From: Gloeophyllum trabeum ATCC 11539
Taxonomy: Eukaryota > Basidiomycota > Agaricomycetes > Gloeophyllales > Gloeophyllaceae
DNA length: 64,000 nucleotides
Assembly: GCF_000344685.1 (NCBI RefSeq)
Contig: NW_006920411.1
Span: 2,276,654-2,340,653 of the forward strand
Reading direction: 5' to 3'
The position numbers and the translations under genes are program-made. The notes beneath the pieces were generated by a model. It did not search any database and had not been told where the DNA came from. It was given only the letters and a program-made list of their open reading frames with translations. This document shows positions 1 to 12,731 of the stretch, piece after piece (the stretch's first letter is position 1; the number at the start of each line of letters is the position of its first letter).

Positions 1-3000
1 TCCTTTTTCAACGTCGAGGACGACCAGCTCAACCTCCCCTCGCCCCCGTACCGCCGTGATCCCAGCACGTCCCACATCGTCCTGGACGACGCACCCCAGC
101 CTTCCCCCGCGTACAGCCCCGGTTCACGTAGCAGCATGTCGGACGAGAAGAGGCGCTCGGGAGTCGCCGAGTCTAGCTCTGACGTGAAGAGGTCGTCAGA
201 AGACGCTGCGCGGTCGGTGTCGGCCCCCCCTTCTGACAAGGGCAAGACCGAGCGGAAGCCATCTGTGCACTACCTGGACACAGACCCGGCGACCCTACGT
301 GACCATGACGGCCCAGCACCCAGTTACCGGACGTCTGCGCCAAGGTTCGACTCGGCCGACATGATCCACAGCAGGGCGCCATCGCGAGCCGACACGGACG
401 ATGAGTACGAGGACGAGGATAACTATGATTGGAGTGCGGAGGAGGACTTGGTGGATGAGGAGGCAAAGTTTGAGCAGAAGATGGGTACAAGAAGGGTGAA
501 GAAGGGATGGGGCCCCAAAAGGTGTGTATCGCTTACATGTGTTCTGGTGATGCGAGGATACGGGGTCTGGGGCACAGAATTCTGCTGTGCATTCGTACTC
601 AAAGTTGCACAATTGACTGCGTTCAGTTCCGTGCGCCGAATACCCCGAGGCGAAGCAGAGGCCGAACCACATTTTTCCGTTTCTTGAGATAGTGCATTCT
701 CCGTAATTACAGTGCGCTAACATGGCATTTCCGTTACAGAATATTCACACTGCTATTTTCCACTCTGCTTGGCTCCATATTCCTCGCAGCACTCCTAGTA
801 GTGCCGCCCATCCTCCTAATATTCTTCTGGTATAAACCGCACCCCACAAGTCATCGGCACTATGTCGTCCAAAACGTTTCCGCATGGCTATTCTGGGCTG
901 CTGCGAATCTACTTGTCTCCTGGTTCCTCGGCTTCATCGTGGACCTCGTCCCCAGCGTCTTCACGCTGTTCATATCGATCTCCTGGGGCCATGTGTCTGA
1001 GACGGTCAAGAGCAGGGTGGAGATGTACAATAGTGTGAAGGAGACCCTGAAGCCCTTGCTCTATGCTGCGAGCGGGTGGGTCAGCTGGGTCATATTATTC
1101 GAGTATATCTATGACTTGTACAATCCGGATGACGAGAGTGCTAGTAAGGCCTCATATACGCCACGGGTGCGTTATTTTCCTGGTGGTTTTTATGAATTGC
1201 CTCATATGACAACACCACTTGTCGGCGACAGGTGTACCAAGCGATTGAGTTTCTGTTTTTCCTCTCCCTCGTAATATGCTTGCAGCGGATGCTGTCGCAC
1301 GCGATCGCATTTGCGTTCCACCGCGTCGCGTACCAAGAGCGTATCGACTCGCTCAAGGAAGCTCTCAAGGTCATTGAGGTACTCCGGAATTACAAGCCCA
1401 AGCGGAGCCACTTCGGACATCGGCAAGCGCGAAGCACGCCGATGCTCTCTGCAATGTTCGGCGCGGAGCACTACTTTGACCGGTCGCGGCGGGGCACACC
1501 AGAGCCGCTGCAAGAGAGCCCGGTGCCCTCTGACGAGGAGGGCGAGCCCAAGGAGAAGCGCAAAAAGGGCAAGCAGCGGTCCGGTTTCGGGTGGGGGAAG
1601 AAGAAGGACAAGAGCCAGGAGAGGAAGGAGGACAAGGCGAAGCGGCAGCTGCTGCGCCACGGCAGCCCCGTGCTGGCGGACTCGGAGCCTGCGACGCCGA
1701 TGAACCACCCCGGTAGCGCGGAGTCGTCGGGCAGCTCGCATCGGTACCCGCCTGTTCCCAACACCAGCTCGACGCCAGAGAGGGTGGCGCCGCCGAATCT
1801 CGGGATACCGACGCCGAGTCGGAACAGTCCGGTTGGAGGACGCAGAACCCCGGGCGGGGAGAGTGATGATGGTGAGGCGGTTGTGCTGCAGGCTGCGAAG
1901 GTCCTGGGCAAGGCGGTTCTGCACGACGCGCGGAATATCAAGGGAAAGGAGGAGGGCTTGAGTGGGCTGGGCTGGAATGTCAACTCTGCACATGAAGCCA
2001 AGGTTAGTTATGTGACCGTTTCTTTCGTGCCCCTTGAGGCTGACCGCGTTGCCATTCTAGAGGTTGGCTCGTGCCATCTACAATACTTTCAAGGTTCCCG
2101 GCCGACAGTACCTCATTCCGTCCGACTTCGAGCCTGCATTCACCGACGCTGAAACGGCGCACAAAGCCTTCCGAGTCTTCGACAAGGACAACAACGGAGA
2201 TCTATCCCGCGCCGAGATCAAAACTACGCTGCTCAAGGTGTACAAGGAACGGCGCTTGCTTAGTCGCAGTATGCGTGACGTCGGCATCGCTCTCAAGACC
2301 CTTGACCAGATCCTCTTGTTCTTCGCGTTCTGCATACTGTTCTTCATCTCGCTGAGCGTCTTCAATGTCAACGTGGAGACGAGCTTGACGAGTTTGTACT
2401 CGTTATTCATTGGCGCCAGTTTCATATTCCGGAATGCTGCTAGCTCGGCATTCGACGCTATCATGTTCTTGTTTGTGACACAGTGAGTCGGGCCTAGTTT
2501 GTGGATTAGGCTGTGTCCTAACGATCGATCCAGTCCGTTCGATACTGGGGATCGCTGCTTTATCGATGGTACTACTGTCTTCAGTGCGTCACGAATGTGT
2601 ACTGACAGGTAGCATTTCAGATGAAAACTTCGTTGTGAAGAAAATGGGTCTGTTTGCGGTAAGTAGCTTTATCTACGAAGCTCAAGTATTTGTCTCATGA
2701 TTGGTTTTCGAAGACGGTCTTCACCAGAGCAGACGGCACAGAGACGTATTATTTCAACAGTTTATTATTCAACAAGTTTATGTATGTCGGCCGTATTCAT
2801 GTGCTGCTGTGACTATACTGACTCTTCGTCGCAGCGTCAACGCAAGACGAAGCGGAGTGTGTCCTTCCCATCCAGTTCGACAAGACTTAGCATACTGATC
2901 CTCACTTTGCACAGAAAACCTTCGAGAACCTAACGATGCAGGTTGCTTGGAGAACGCCGCTAGAAAAACTCGATGCCCTCGAAAAGTGCATGAACGAGTG

Positions 3001-3642
3001 GCTGCAGACGGAGGAAAATCGATGGTTTGAGCCGAGTACTTCCGTCACGTTACAGCATATCGATTACCAGCGATTCTTGGAGATCACCATAGGTATTGGC
3101 CACAACGGGTACGTACAGACATTATCAGAGTCTTTCGCTGTTGCTTACTCGCGACCGTGATCTGCAGAACATGGCAGTAAGTAATACTTGAATAATCTTC
3201 GAGGGCAAGCTTCTCATCTTATTTACTTCTCACTGCTTCACCGTTCAACAGAGTAAGTTCATTAACTGCGAGCGGCGCGCGCAGCTTGCTGACATCGATA
3301 TTATAGGATTGGGGGATGCGTATGCAACGCAAAACGACCTTCCATGCTGCAGTCCAATTCTACTGCCGGCAACTGGGTATCGTCTGCTACGAGTCGCCGA
3401 TGCCAATTGTTTGGGGTGACCAGGACAGCCTGGATTACGGTCTGGCAACTCCCGGCGACGAGGACCAACCACCGCCGTCACCTGCACCAGGTTCGGAGGC
3501 GCCTGCGGAACAGGAGCAAGATCCAAAAGACATCAAACCCTCGCTCGGTTTCTTGCCTCCTCTCAAGGACCGTTCACATCTTAGGGCACGCAAGAGCAAG
3601 AGCAGAAAGGCCGTGCTGCGCAGTGTTGGCGCCGACGGCTAA
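1..3642 (+). CDS. MscS-type mechanosensitive channel with EF-hand (5' partial)
   Basis: The reading frame is open from base 1, so the gene begins upstream of the window. It encodes a fungal MscS-like channel of the Msy1/Msy2 group, which in other fungi sits in ER or cell-surface membranes and links calcium to hypo-osmotic shock. After a disordered acidic N-terminus, the exon starting at 740 gives the first of several hydrophobic helices (IFTLLFSTLLGSIFLAALL). A basic Ser/Pro-rich cytosolic stretch follows (about 1450-1900). The EF-hand loop DKDNNGDLSRAE is at about 2178-2215. The channel segment (ILLFFAFCILFFISLSVFN) and the MscS beta domain follow, encoded by small exons to about 3170. The conserved NARRSG, FENLTMQVAWRTP and GHNGTWQ-DWGMR segments are recovered only after splicing. 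The tail is Pro/Glu-rich, then basic. At least nine short introns. The family call is firm; individual splice sites are inferred. Confidence 0.9.
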
Positions 3643-3730
3643 GTAGCGCGGTGTAGGGTGGTATAGCGGTTTCTATTGTTCCATATCTTTACGCTGCATA
3701 TAACGGCTTGACCATGCTTTGAAGAGACGC

Positions 3731-3758
3731 ATCATCATCATCATTATCATCATCATCA
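3731..3758. repeat. (ATC)n simple repeat
   Basis: Short interrupted ATC/CAT trinucleotide run in the 385-bp gap between the channel gene and ELP2. I see no gene or RNA in the rest of the gap, which is AT-rich and probably 3' UTR plus the ELP2 promoter. Confidence 0.85.
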
Positions 3759-4027
3759 CGACCATCCCCCTATCGCCTTGCATATCTCAATGAATTACAT
3801 ATTATGGCATATAGGTGGCAGGTAGTGGCGGGGTCAATGCCTACCACAATAGACACCATTTGCTTTTTTATAATTACGGCTCAGGCTGCTCAGGGGTTGT
3901 GGCACAGCCACAAGGTGCATATATAGTAAGAGTTGAAACCGTCCGACTTCTGTTCCCTTCTGCTTCGCTGTCCAAAAGTCCTTCCAGGAAACTTATTTGA
4001 GATTATTGACTGCTTCGCCTTGGGGCA

Positions 4028-7000
4028 ATGACCGTTGAAATATCGACAGCATATATATCTGCTTCGGCAAACCGTTATTCCCAAGCCGGAAGCTCGTCCA
4101 ACAGCTCACTTGTTGCGTTCGGTTCATCCAGATATGTGGCACTCTGGAATACCGCTGTCTGTTCCCTTTCACACCCGGTGTCGCAAATAACTCAAGAGGT
4201 GGATCTTAGGATGCGGCCGACCGTGGAGTGTACCAGACTCTGCCTGGGCACGAAGGACTCGTAACCTGCACGTACTTTGCTCGTGATGATTTCCTTTTGA
4301 GTGGAGATGACAAGGGATATGTACGATGCTGGCGGAAGGAGGAAAACGAGGCATGATTGGCCTTTGTAAAACTAGTGTATATCGTGAATAACATCCTGTT
4401 CCAGTGGAAAGCGGCCCACATCTTTCGGTCCCACCAGAAGTCGATATCAACTCTACACTTTCACGGCGGCACCCTTGCGACAGGGTCCTCGGATAGTTCT
4501 GTTAAGATATGGAAAGATGGTAAGAGTGTCCGAGATTGAGTATGAAGACATATTCAGTAAATGGTGTCTCTCTTGCGTGGCAGCCGATGGGCAGTTTGAA
4601 GAAACCCAAACTATTGACCTTCGTGGCAAATATCCCCTCTCTGTCAGACTAACTACTCTGCCAGATGCGCAAGGTTCCGTATTCATTCTCGTCTGTCTTC
4701 GTTTGAAACTGATCCCACATTGATTTCCTAAGCAGCCACGGTCCTTGCGATAGGAGGGACTGACAAGAACGTGCAAATATGGACCCGATCCGATGAATCT
4801 GTAAGGACAGTGCATTTTTGGGTATCTAGCCTCATAGCGCAGCATTCAGTTCGTGCGCTCCGCTGTATTGTCCGGGCATGAAGACTGGGTGCGAAGTTTG
4901 GACTTCCACCTGCCTCGCTCAGGCGAACAGCCTTTGATCTTGGCGTCTGGGTCTCAAGACAGTACTGTACGCTTGTGGAATATCGAAGTTTACAGGGCTG
5001 TACCCAAGGGAGCAGGTCCAGCGGACTCGACTTTGAGCGACGAATTGCTCGACGAGTTTGAAAGTTCTCTAGGCACCCTTGCAGATGCGGAAGAAGGTGA
5101 CCGGCAGATTTCCTTGAAGAGACATGTCCTAACGGTCAAATCTCGCGACGGAAGGCACGTGGTATATGTAGGAGGACGATTGTGACATACTCGTGCTTAC
5201 CGTGTTGTTCAGGACCCAACAATTCTCTCTCACCTTTGACGCGCTATTAGTAGGACACGAAGCAGGCATCACCTCGCTCTCATGGAGACCAGATGGGGAG
5301 GGGGATCGCGAGCTCACTCTCCTCTCCACGTCCACGGATTCTTCTCTCATCCTCTGGTCGCCATCTACAATAATTTCCACTGCCCAAGGCGACGCAAGTT
5401 CTCTGTGGATCAATCGGCAGCGTTTTGGAGACGTCGGTGGCCAAAGGCTTGGTGGATTCGTCGGTGGTATATGGTCCCGCGGAGGAGCAGATGCTCTGGC
5501 GTGGGGATGGTCGGGTGGATGGCGAAGATGGCGCTGCACTTCTACTGACACCAATGAAGCTGAGGTCTGGAAAGAGATCGGCGCTGTAACAGGGCATAAT
5601 GGACCCGTCAGGGGTATTACATGGAGCCCCCAGGGCGAGTATCTCATCTCCGCCAGGTATTTACATCCTGTGCATGGATTCATCTTCCACTTCACGCATG
5701 GATCTTCACAGTCTTGATCAAACTACTCGCATTCACGGACCGATACCTGAGAGTAGCCGTCCTGTATGGCACGAACTAGCCCGCCCGCAAGTTCATGGCT
5801 ACGATCTCATCGATGTCGCGTCCTTGGATCCTCTGCGTTTCGTCAGTATTGCCGATGAGAAAGTTGTTCGCGTTTTTGAAGCCCCTCAAACTTTCGTCGA
5901 CGCCCTTAATGGCTTGAAAGTGGCACAGTTCTCGCAAGAGGATCAGGTGCGAGGATTGGCTTCCGGTTCTTACAAAATCCCAGATTCATCTTGGCACAGG
6001 GTGAACGGCCGGCTGCCGCTAGCGTACCTCCTCTTGGTTTATCTAACAAAGCTGTGAAGGATGGTGAGATTGCAGACCATTTCTGCGAGATTGTGCGACT
6101 CACGCACGAGAGTCTACTAGCCAGCATCGTCAGCACCGTTTATGACTGGAATGCGGTCCACAGACGTCCATTTGAGGGAGAGCTCTCGTCCATGACATTA
6201 TGGCCTGAGATCGAGAAAGTATTCGGGCATGGTTATGAGGTGCATCGAACTACGTTACCTGGCGGTTGTGAGAAGCTAACACCCCCGATAGTCCATATCA
6301 CTTGCTGTGTCGAACAACAAAAAGTTCATCGCCACAGCCTGCAAAGCTACTACACCAGAGCATGCTGTAATTCGAGTGTATGAAACGGACAAATGGCAGC
6401 CAGTCGGGCAACCTCTGCAGGGTCACTCCTTAACAGTCACACGGATAGCTTTCAGCCCAGACGACAGATACATACTTACCGTCTCCAGAGACCGTTCCTG
6501 GCGACTCTTCGAAGCCCAAGCTGATTCAAGTAAGTTGTACTCCGTAACGAAAGCGTCGCTCAGTGTCTTATAGTCATTAGGCTTTGCACCCATCGCAGCT
6601 GATAAGTCGCATTCACGCATCATATGGGATTGTGCATGGGCGCAGGAAGGTGATGTCTTTGCCACAGCTTCCCGAGATAAAACGGTACGTCATATCGAGG
6701 ACTACCAGGTATCAACAGAAACTGATCTCCTACACGCGTATATTAGGTCAAAATATGGCGCTTGGGCGACGACAGTTCCAGGTGGGTCTCGATAGCAACT
6801 CTGAAGACTAAGGAAGCAGCTACCGCCGTTGCCTTCAATGCCACAAATGACGGAAGGTGAGGCTTGAAATAACTTCCCTATGGTTGAGCGCGCTCAGAAT
6901 CATTGTGCTGCGTGTAGAAGGCTGCTGGCCGTGGGCACTGAGATTGGCGGGCTGTCCATATATTCTAGTGGCTCCAGTGCGTCCTCGGACTGGACGCCAA

Positions 7001-7193
7001 TGTGCACGGTTGACCACAGGTGCGATACATGCAACTATGATGGTGTGTTCTTATGAATGACACGCGACTCAGTCTTACCCATAGCGACCATATTTACCGT
7101 CTTGCATGGCGTCCTGGTCGGCAGGTATTACCAAAAGAACTCGCGTGCTGTAGCGAAGATGGCACCCTAAGAATACTGGTGGTCCAACAATGA
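4028..7193 (+). CDS. ELP2: Elongator complex subunit 2 (WD40 protein)
   Basis: ELP2 is the double beta-propeller scaffold of Elongator, which modifies wobble uridines of tRNAs; it works with ELP1 and ELP3 in the cytoplasm. The start MTVEISTAYISASANR matches the usual Elp2 N-terminus. Many WD repeats can be read, for example GHEDWVRSLDF, ASGSQDSTVRLWN, GHNGPVRGITWSPQGEYL and GHSLTVTRIAFSPDDRY. Family-diagnostic pieces are RPQVHGYDLIDVASLDP, ADEKVVRVFEAP and PPLGLSNKAV. The last exon reads SDHIYRLAWRPGRQVLPKEL and ends LVVQQ-stop at 7193. There are about ten short introns. The gene is convergent with the helicase-like gene; the 224 bp between them holds nothing I recognise. No key family segment appears to be missing. 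Confidence 0.93.
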
Positions 7194-7417
7194 ATATAGA
7201 TCCGCAATGCATACGATAAGAGAAGGAAATCTGCTATACAGTGAGGAAGGCAGGCGAGGCCCAGGAATACTAATAGAAGACAATCTTGGTTAGGATGTGC
7301 ACGAGAAGGGTATAGAACACGGAAGATGCGCAAAGTGACGCCACAGATATAATAGCGAGTAAATGAGAGAGATAGCGAGATGCACTGATAGGGATACACA
7401 GAGAGAGCAGAACAGAG

Positions 7418-10400
7418 TTAGACGATGTCACGGAGGCTCATAGGAACCTCAGGCTGAAGCAGGGCGTCAGTTAATTCGAATCTCAGGCAGGGCGACACTC
7501 ACGCATTTAATCCTACAACATAACGGATCAGTCGCGAACATCACGACGGTATCCATCAGGACTTACTTGTAATGGCATTCGATAGAGCGGAGCATTTCAA
7601 CATCACCACCGGTGGCAGTAACGAAATTAATGACGACTCCAGCGCGTCCATGATTGGATGCCATCGCTGGGTTAATACTGGAACGTGAACATTAGATATA
7701 ACATATGAAGCCTGGAAAAAAGGATCGACGTACCGAGACATGTATTCTTCAACGGCCTTAGGGAGATCTGCAGGCCAAAGTTCATGAGCTGTCTCTTCCT
7801 GCGATGGGTGTACAGACCATAATTAATGATGAGAGGGATGTGAGAGACCTCCGGCGCTTTGACTTGTACGTCGTAAACAACAAGCACTTTTGTCGTCGGC
7901 TGCCTCATTATACTTGCAGTTGCAGTCCTAAATTTGTTGAGAGCGGCCAGTTTGGTCCCAGCGTTCATATCACCGTGCTATAGTATGGCGTTAGGTGAGA
8001 CATGTCGCGACTGAATGGGCCAAACTCACCAACGGGACAGCTTCCAAGCCACAACTAGCTAACTTGTACACCACTGAATCGAGGGCAGTCATACCTCCAA
8101 CATGCACTATAGCTTGCGGTACATCTATATCCTGGAAGAGGTCGGCGAGAGCGTCCAGCTTCCATTCCCTGGCCTGCGCCGTTTCCGCGCTTGAAGCGCC
8201 ACGCCCCGAGCCTATGATACCCAAGCCACTTCCAGGAGGGGGTAGCGGCTCTGAGCGACCTCCACCAGCAGTGAAGGCAAGATACAAATAGAACTGGCGT
8301 AGGCCTCGGGAACCTTGATTGGTGTCGGCGTGGGTGACATTGCCATCGCGGCGAACCAGGACCCGGACCGGTTCACGGAGTTGGATGGCTGATGCAAGGT
8401 TCAAGACGTCTTGAGGGACCGTGTTGGAAAAGAGGGCGGTCTGACGTTCTATTTGCATAGAGGCACCCTCTGCCGCATCCCCGCCGTTCGGAGTGATTAT
8501 TCCAGACAAGCGCCGGTTCTGATTCTGGTTGGGGAACGGGTTCAGCAGATTGGGTTCGGGGGAGGAGAACGAAGACGTCCCAATCGGACCAGAAGTCGCA
8601 TTCGGAGTAGACCTAGAGCGAGGAGGTGGAAGGAGTTTCACGATGTTGAAGACGAACTCGTGCAGATTGCGCGCAATGAGTTGATCCACTTCGTCAATGA
8701 CCAAGAACCGTACTTCTGACCCCACGAGGCCGCCTGGGGCGGTGAATAGTGCGTGCAACTTCTGAGGAGTACCACAGATAATGTGCGGTATACTCTGTTG
8801 CAGGAGACGAACTTCTTGGCTAAGGTCGCTATTTATGCTGGTTGCTCCAACTCCAAGAGCGGATCTAACCCCGATGGGCCCGCCCAAGTCGCGAATCATA
8901 CGCTGCGCCTGAGTGGCCTGATCGACCGTTGTGGAGATCATAAGGACGATAGGTCCACGATTCGGGGGACGATTCAACGAGTGTGTGAGAGCCACTTGAA
9001 TTGCAGGAATCACATATGCAGCGATACGCTCCTGCGTTGGAGGAGCCTGCGCTATGATATCTGCACCGCGGAGCAAGAAGGGCAAAGCTCGCTGCTGTAT
9101 CTTATTCGGAGGACCAACGCTGTCAAATGGTAAGTAAGGTGGCCGTTAATCCTCTTCCGCATCCACTCACCCGAATTTACTCAGAGAACGCAACAACTCT
9201 GGAGCTAAAGGAAGCTGTTCCCACTTCGATATCACCGGTCCACCATCGCGGATCGAACCACTAGAGAAGCTCTCGCCCTGAGCAAAGAAGAATAAGTGTG
9301 GGCTGGGGAGAACGCAGGAAGGAGCTACTGACGCCACCGGAGTCCCGACGTGACAAGCCTATCACAGAACGTCTCTTGTCGCGGAGACCAGGTTCCTGTC
9401 GTCCCAAGGACGGGGAGATGTCCGGAGTCGATCGCACGGGCAATTCCAAGGTGCCAGCTGACCAAGTCCGCATCGGTGGATTAGGCGTACGAGTGTGTGC
9501 CCTCGGATCCCCACGACTAGGCAGACCATGACCCAACATGGAAGCACTCGATGTTATTGGAGGAGACACCAACTGATTAGGCGCCTCCAACTGCGGAGTA
9601 GTGCTACCAAACTGTGCATTGTTAGGGATAGCAGAACTCATGTTCTGTACCTGTTGCGTTTGGATCGCCAGTATCTGCCCGATTGACGTGGTCAGAGTGT
9701 TCAGCCTCTGATTGATCTGCGTTATATCATCCGCAGGTGGCGACTGGTGAGGAGGAATGCCACCGATGGATGCTCGAGGACCATTCAAGTGGTTGGACCC
9801 AGGGAAACTCGACGGCGAAAATGGATTGTTGAACTCTGGGTGCCCATTTCCCTCCCGAGACCTCTCCAAGAGAATGCTGAGCTTGCGGCTGACGTCGCCC
9901 AGTTCGCGCTGCATCTCGCGCGTCGACAACTCGCATCGTACGAGTCTGTCCAAGACATCATTGAGAAAGGGTGAAGCTTTGAGTTGAGCCTCGAAGCTGG
10001 ATATGTGATCCCCCGAGGCCGCAAACTGGCTTCCCGACCCTAACGACGAGACCGGTGAAGACGAGATAAAGGCACCTCCATTCTGGAAAGATGAGGACCT
10101 CAGGCTGCTGCTCATTGCAACTGGTGGAGTCAGCCTCTCGCGACCCTGCTGGAACATGCCCGTAAAGAAAGTGTCGCGCGATTGCGGATTGCTACCAGTC
10201 GGCACTAAGACCCCTTTCTCCGGTCCTGGCATGTCCTCACCCTCGGGAACGGTGTCGAAACTGGCTGCCATGCTTGCCTGTCGCACCATCCTATTCTCTA
10301 TGTTCGGATACCCTCTGTCAGCTTGCATTTGCCGCAATCCCGGCGATATACGCGAATCTTCTCCGGATGAAGAAGATCGTTGAATAGGGCGTATACCATC

Positions 10401-10583
10401 TTCGAGAGGACTAGGCGAAGACCTGACGGAGCGGTATTCGGACGGTGATATAGATAAGGAGGACATGGATGTGCGATCATGCTCTCCATGGGATAGTCGG
10501 TAACCGTGTTCCTCTTCGCTAGAGCGGCTCCCTCCAGGGAAGAAAGGCATGGACGTGGGGTTGAGAGCAGCGTTGCTCGGCAT
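7418..10583 (-). CDS. eIF4A-like DEAD-box pseudo-helicase with long N-terminal extension
   Basis: The C-terminal half aligns through both RecA-like domains with eIF4A: Q-motif region KIQQRA, GADIIAQAP, REPVRVLVRRDG, LRQFYLY, IINYDLPKAVEEYMSR, GRAGVVINFVT and C-terminus PEVPMSLRDIV. The catalytic motifs are degenerate. Motif I is APPTQERIA (no GKT), motif II DEVD, motif III SNT, motif V VQVKAPEV and motif VI SRINPAMASNHGRAG. The N-terminal 430 or so residues are Ser/Pro-rich and disordered, with two likely coiled coils (RLVRCELSTREMQRELGDVS and a region near INQRLNTLTTSIGQ). An in-frame intron (donor GTCAGT at about 9311, acceptor at about 9257) joins the two parts, so they form one protein. 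I placed the start at 10583 (MPSNAALNP) because the upstream open frame begins GTGAGG and looks intronic; 10712 is the alternative. It probably binds RNA or partners without ATPase activity. Function is unknown. Confidence 0.8.
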
Positions 10584-11218
10584 ACTCCAAACCGGTGCGC
10601 TCAGCTCCTGCTCGACAGTCAAATGACAACGAGGTTTGTCTTGAGAATTGATCCAGTTTAGCACCATCACCAGCGTTGCATAGCCGAACTTGGACCGTTG
10701 TAGAGACCTCACCTTAGACTAGTCAAAAGAGTGGTAGATATCTATGCAGCTGCCATGCAGGCAGAATAAGGCGCGTCGGGCAGCGAGGACGATGAGATGC
10801 TGGAGGCAGCTCGGTTAGAGCTGGTGCCAACAGTCAACCCAGCGACCACCAGACGACCACAACCGCGAACCAGGCAGCGTGGCAAGCTGATCGCCGGTTA
10901 GCGTGATTGCTTCTGCAGGCCTCCGCCACTTTGATGAATACCGTAACGATATACAAAATCATCTATTCGGGACCGTATACACTGTTGGATGACGCTAGGT
11001 ATCAGGAAATGAAGGTATGGCTACGAGGTATGGAGGATATATACTGCAACGAACGTATAAGATATCTACAGGAGCTAGTGATACAGGGACCGGGTAGAAG
11101 AAAGGCGAGATGTACCGTATACAATAATCAGCGGATAGATCGAAATGTCGAATTGTGAATCAGCATATATAGGGTCCGGGGGAGTACAGGTCGTCCACGA
11201 GTGGATTAGGTGGGTGAA
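10584..11218. other. Intergenic/5' region, no gene seen
   Basis: 635 bp between two minus-strand genes. It should hold the promoter and 5' UTR of the helicase-like gene, probably including a 5' UTR intron near 10630-10720. The short plus-strand open frame at 10907-11158 has no recognisable similarity and no plausible composition, so I do not call it. Confidence 0.6.
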
Positions 11219-11985
11219 TTAGGCAATGGTCAGTGGCATAGACATGCCCATAACTTTGTTCCGAGGTATGGGGTCAGCCTTAGGATCGTCTGGGAACTTG
11301 ACCCGCTCTGTTTTCTCCCTGGTTATTCTTTGCCTGCGTAGCCTTGAATAGAGGGAATCAACAAAGGCGAAGAACATACCATAGTCCCTCTAATTTAGGC
11401 CCAATGAAGCTGGGAGGAGTACTCTCGGCAGCATGCGGTGTATCTCGCGGCTGAGAGATCTCCTGCGCGTCGGGAAGGTCCGTCGCGTTGAAGCACACCT
11501 TTATAAGAATGTATTCAGTGCTCTGTGTCACGTTCTGAGGACAAGACTGCAGTCGTACCACCATCGGAAGATCGTTCAGAACGGTACCATCTAGCCCATG
11601 AGCGCGAAGAGCTGAGACTGCATCTGCGAATAGAATGGCAGCATAGACGCGGTCTTGGGCCCTGAGCTTGCGATTCCAATGCTTGGACTGAGCTCCTATG
11701 GTGCCTCGAGTGACTCGGCAACTGGCATCTATTATACGGCCACAGGATCGGAAGAGTTGCCTGATCTGAGCGGAAGTGGTCGCGGGATGAAGCTGAAAGA
11801 GGAATAAATATCAACCACTAATTTTGAATGTGAGTGCCACCAACATTGCCCACGTATAGCCAGGTTGGCGTTTGCGTCTTCCTCGTTTTCATGCGGTCTT
11901 TCTTCTGCGCCTCTTGCACCCGCTCCTTGTTGTCCTTGGTCATGTGGGAGCGCGTCTTCTTGCTGGACTTCGCTTTCCCCTTCAT
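11219..11985 (-). CDS. Single-RRM RNA-binding protein
   Basis: The N-terminus is very basic (MKGKAKSSKKTRSHMTKDNK). It is followed by an RRM whose RNP2 is LYVGNLHP, read across an intron with donor GTTGGT. Next come ATTSAQIRQLFRSCGRI (alpha 1) and RVYAAILFADAVSALRAHGL, which covers the RNP1-like strand and alpha 2. RNP1 itself is degenerate: RVYAAILF lacks the usual G-F/Y-G-F/Y core. The last exon reads VKFPDDPKADPIPRNKVMGM and ends PLTIA-stop at 11219. The basic tail and RRM suggest a nuclear or nucleolar RNA-binding protein, but I cannot assign an orthologue. The start could be further upstream if a 5' coding exon was missed. Confidence 0.65.
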
Positions 11986-12731
11986 GTTGGTGAGTGACTT
12001 GCGTCTCGTTAAGGGAGGGGGGGTCGCCGCATGTTCTCCGCCTGCTTCTCGCGTGCGTGCAAAGGTTTTCTACGGGAACGATCAATTGAACAAATCAGTA
12101 AGACATTGTCGTAAAAACAACGCGAATTACGCGTACCCTGGGGCTGTTACTGGGTTGTTCAATCGTCGAGGTACTGCTGCTAGCCACAGTGTCCATAGAG
12201 ACATAGCATATTTCGCGGCAGCCAAAACGGCCCATGGTCGAGCTAGTGAGATGTAGTGAAGCGGCAGACCGAAAGATGAGCAAACAGTAGTGGCCGGTTG
12301 ATGGAGGAAAACAACAAGGTCAACGCGACGTCCACGGTCAGCCTTATATATCGCAAGTCGAGCTTCGTTGCCGACGCTTTGGGCCACAGCGGCTCATCGA
12401 TCGTTTACAAAGCCCCCTCGAAGATCCAAGCGGTGGCATGGCAGTTTCAGAAGGGCCACATTCATGATACGTATATCCATAATGGGGCAGCTCAGTTGTT
12501 ACACTTGCAGGGCCAAACAACGGTACAACACGCTATCATTCCGGTGAGGCTCCGGAAGTGCCTCCTCCGAAGGTGTGGGTCCCCCTCGTGGCCACTTTCT
12601 GATAGGCGCTCTCGCACGTGATCGCTCCGTACGCCCGACGCAACTTTCAAGTAACTTTGTCACTCAGCTGGTCAAGCTGGCCACTCAAGCCACTGACTTC
12701 TGAACGCTCTCTACTGTACGCCGACGACATC
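11986..12731. other. Divergent intergenic region, no gene seen
   Basis: 746 bp between the divergently transcribed RRM and FMC1 genes. Several open frames of 60-140 codons cross it on both strands, but none has a recognisable motif or family. It contains a CACGTG site at 12615 near FMC1. Confidence 0.55.
12615..12620. promoter_or_regulatory. CACGTG palindrome, FMC1 promoter
   Basis: Perfect CACGTG, the core site of Cbf1/USF-type bHLH factors, about 112 bp upstream of the FMC1 start. One of 12 promoter copies in the window. Confidence 0.55.

Noticed and set aside
1202..1993. Minus-strand open frame of 263 codons
   Set aside because: It is antisense to the channel gene's GC-rich disordered exon. 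Composition is Arg/Leu-rich with no motifs, typical of a shadow frame.
9261..10712. Separate gene for the coiled-coil protein upstream of the helicase-like gene
   Set aside because: Its apparent stop falls directly after a canonical intron; splicing there keeps one frame into the Q-motif. A separate gene would also leave the helicase part without a start.
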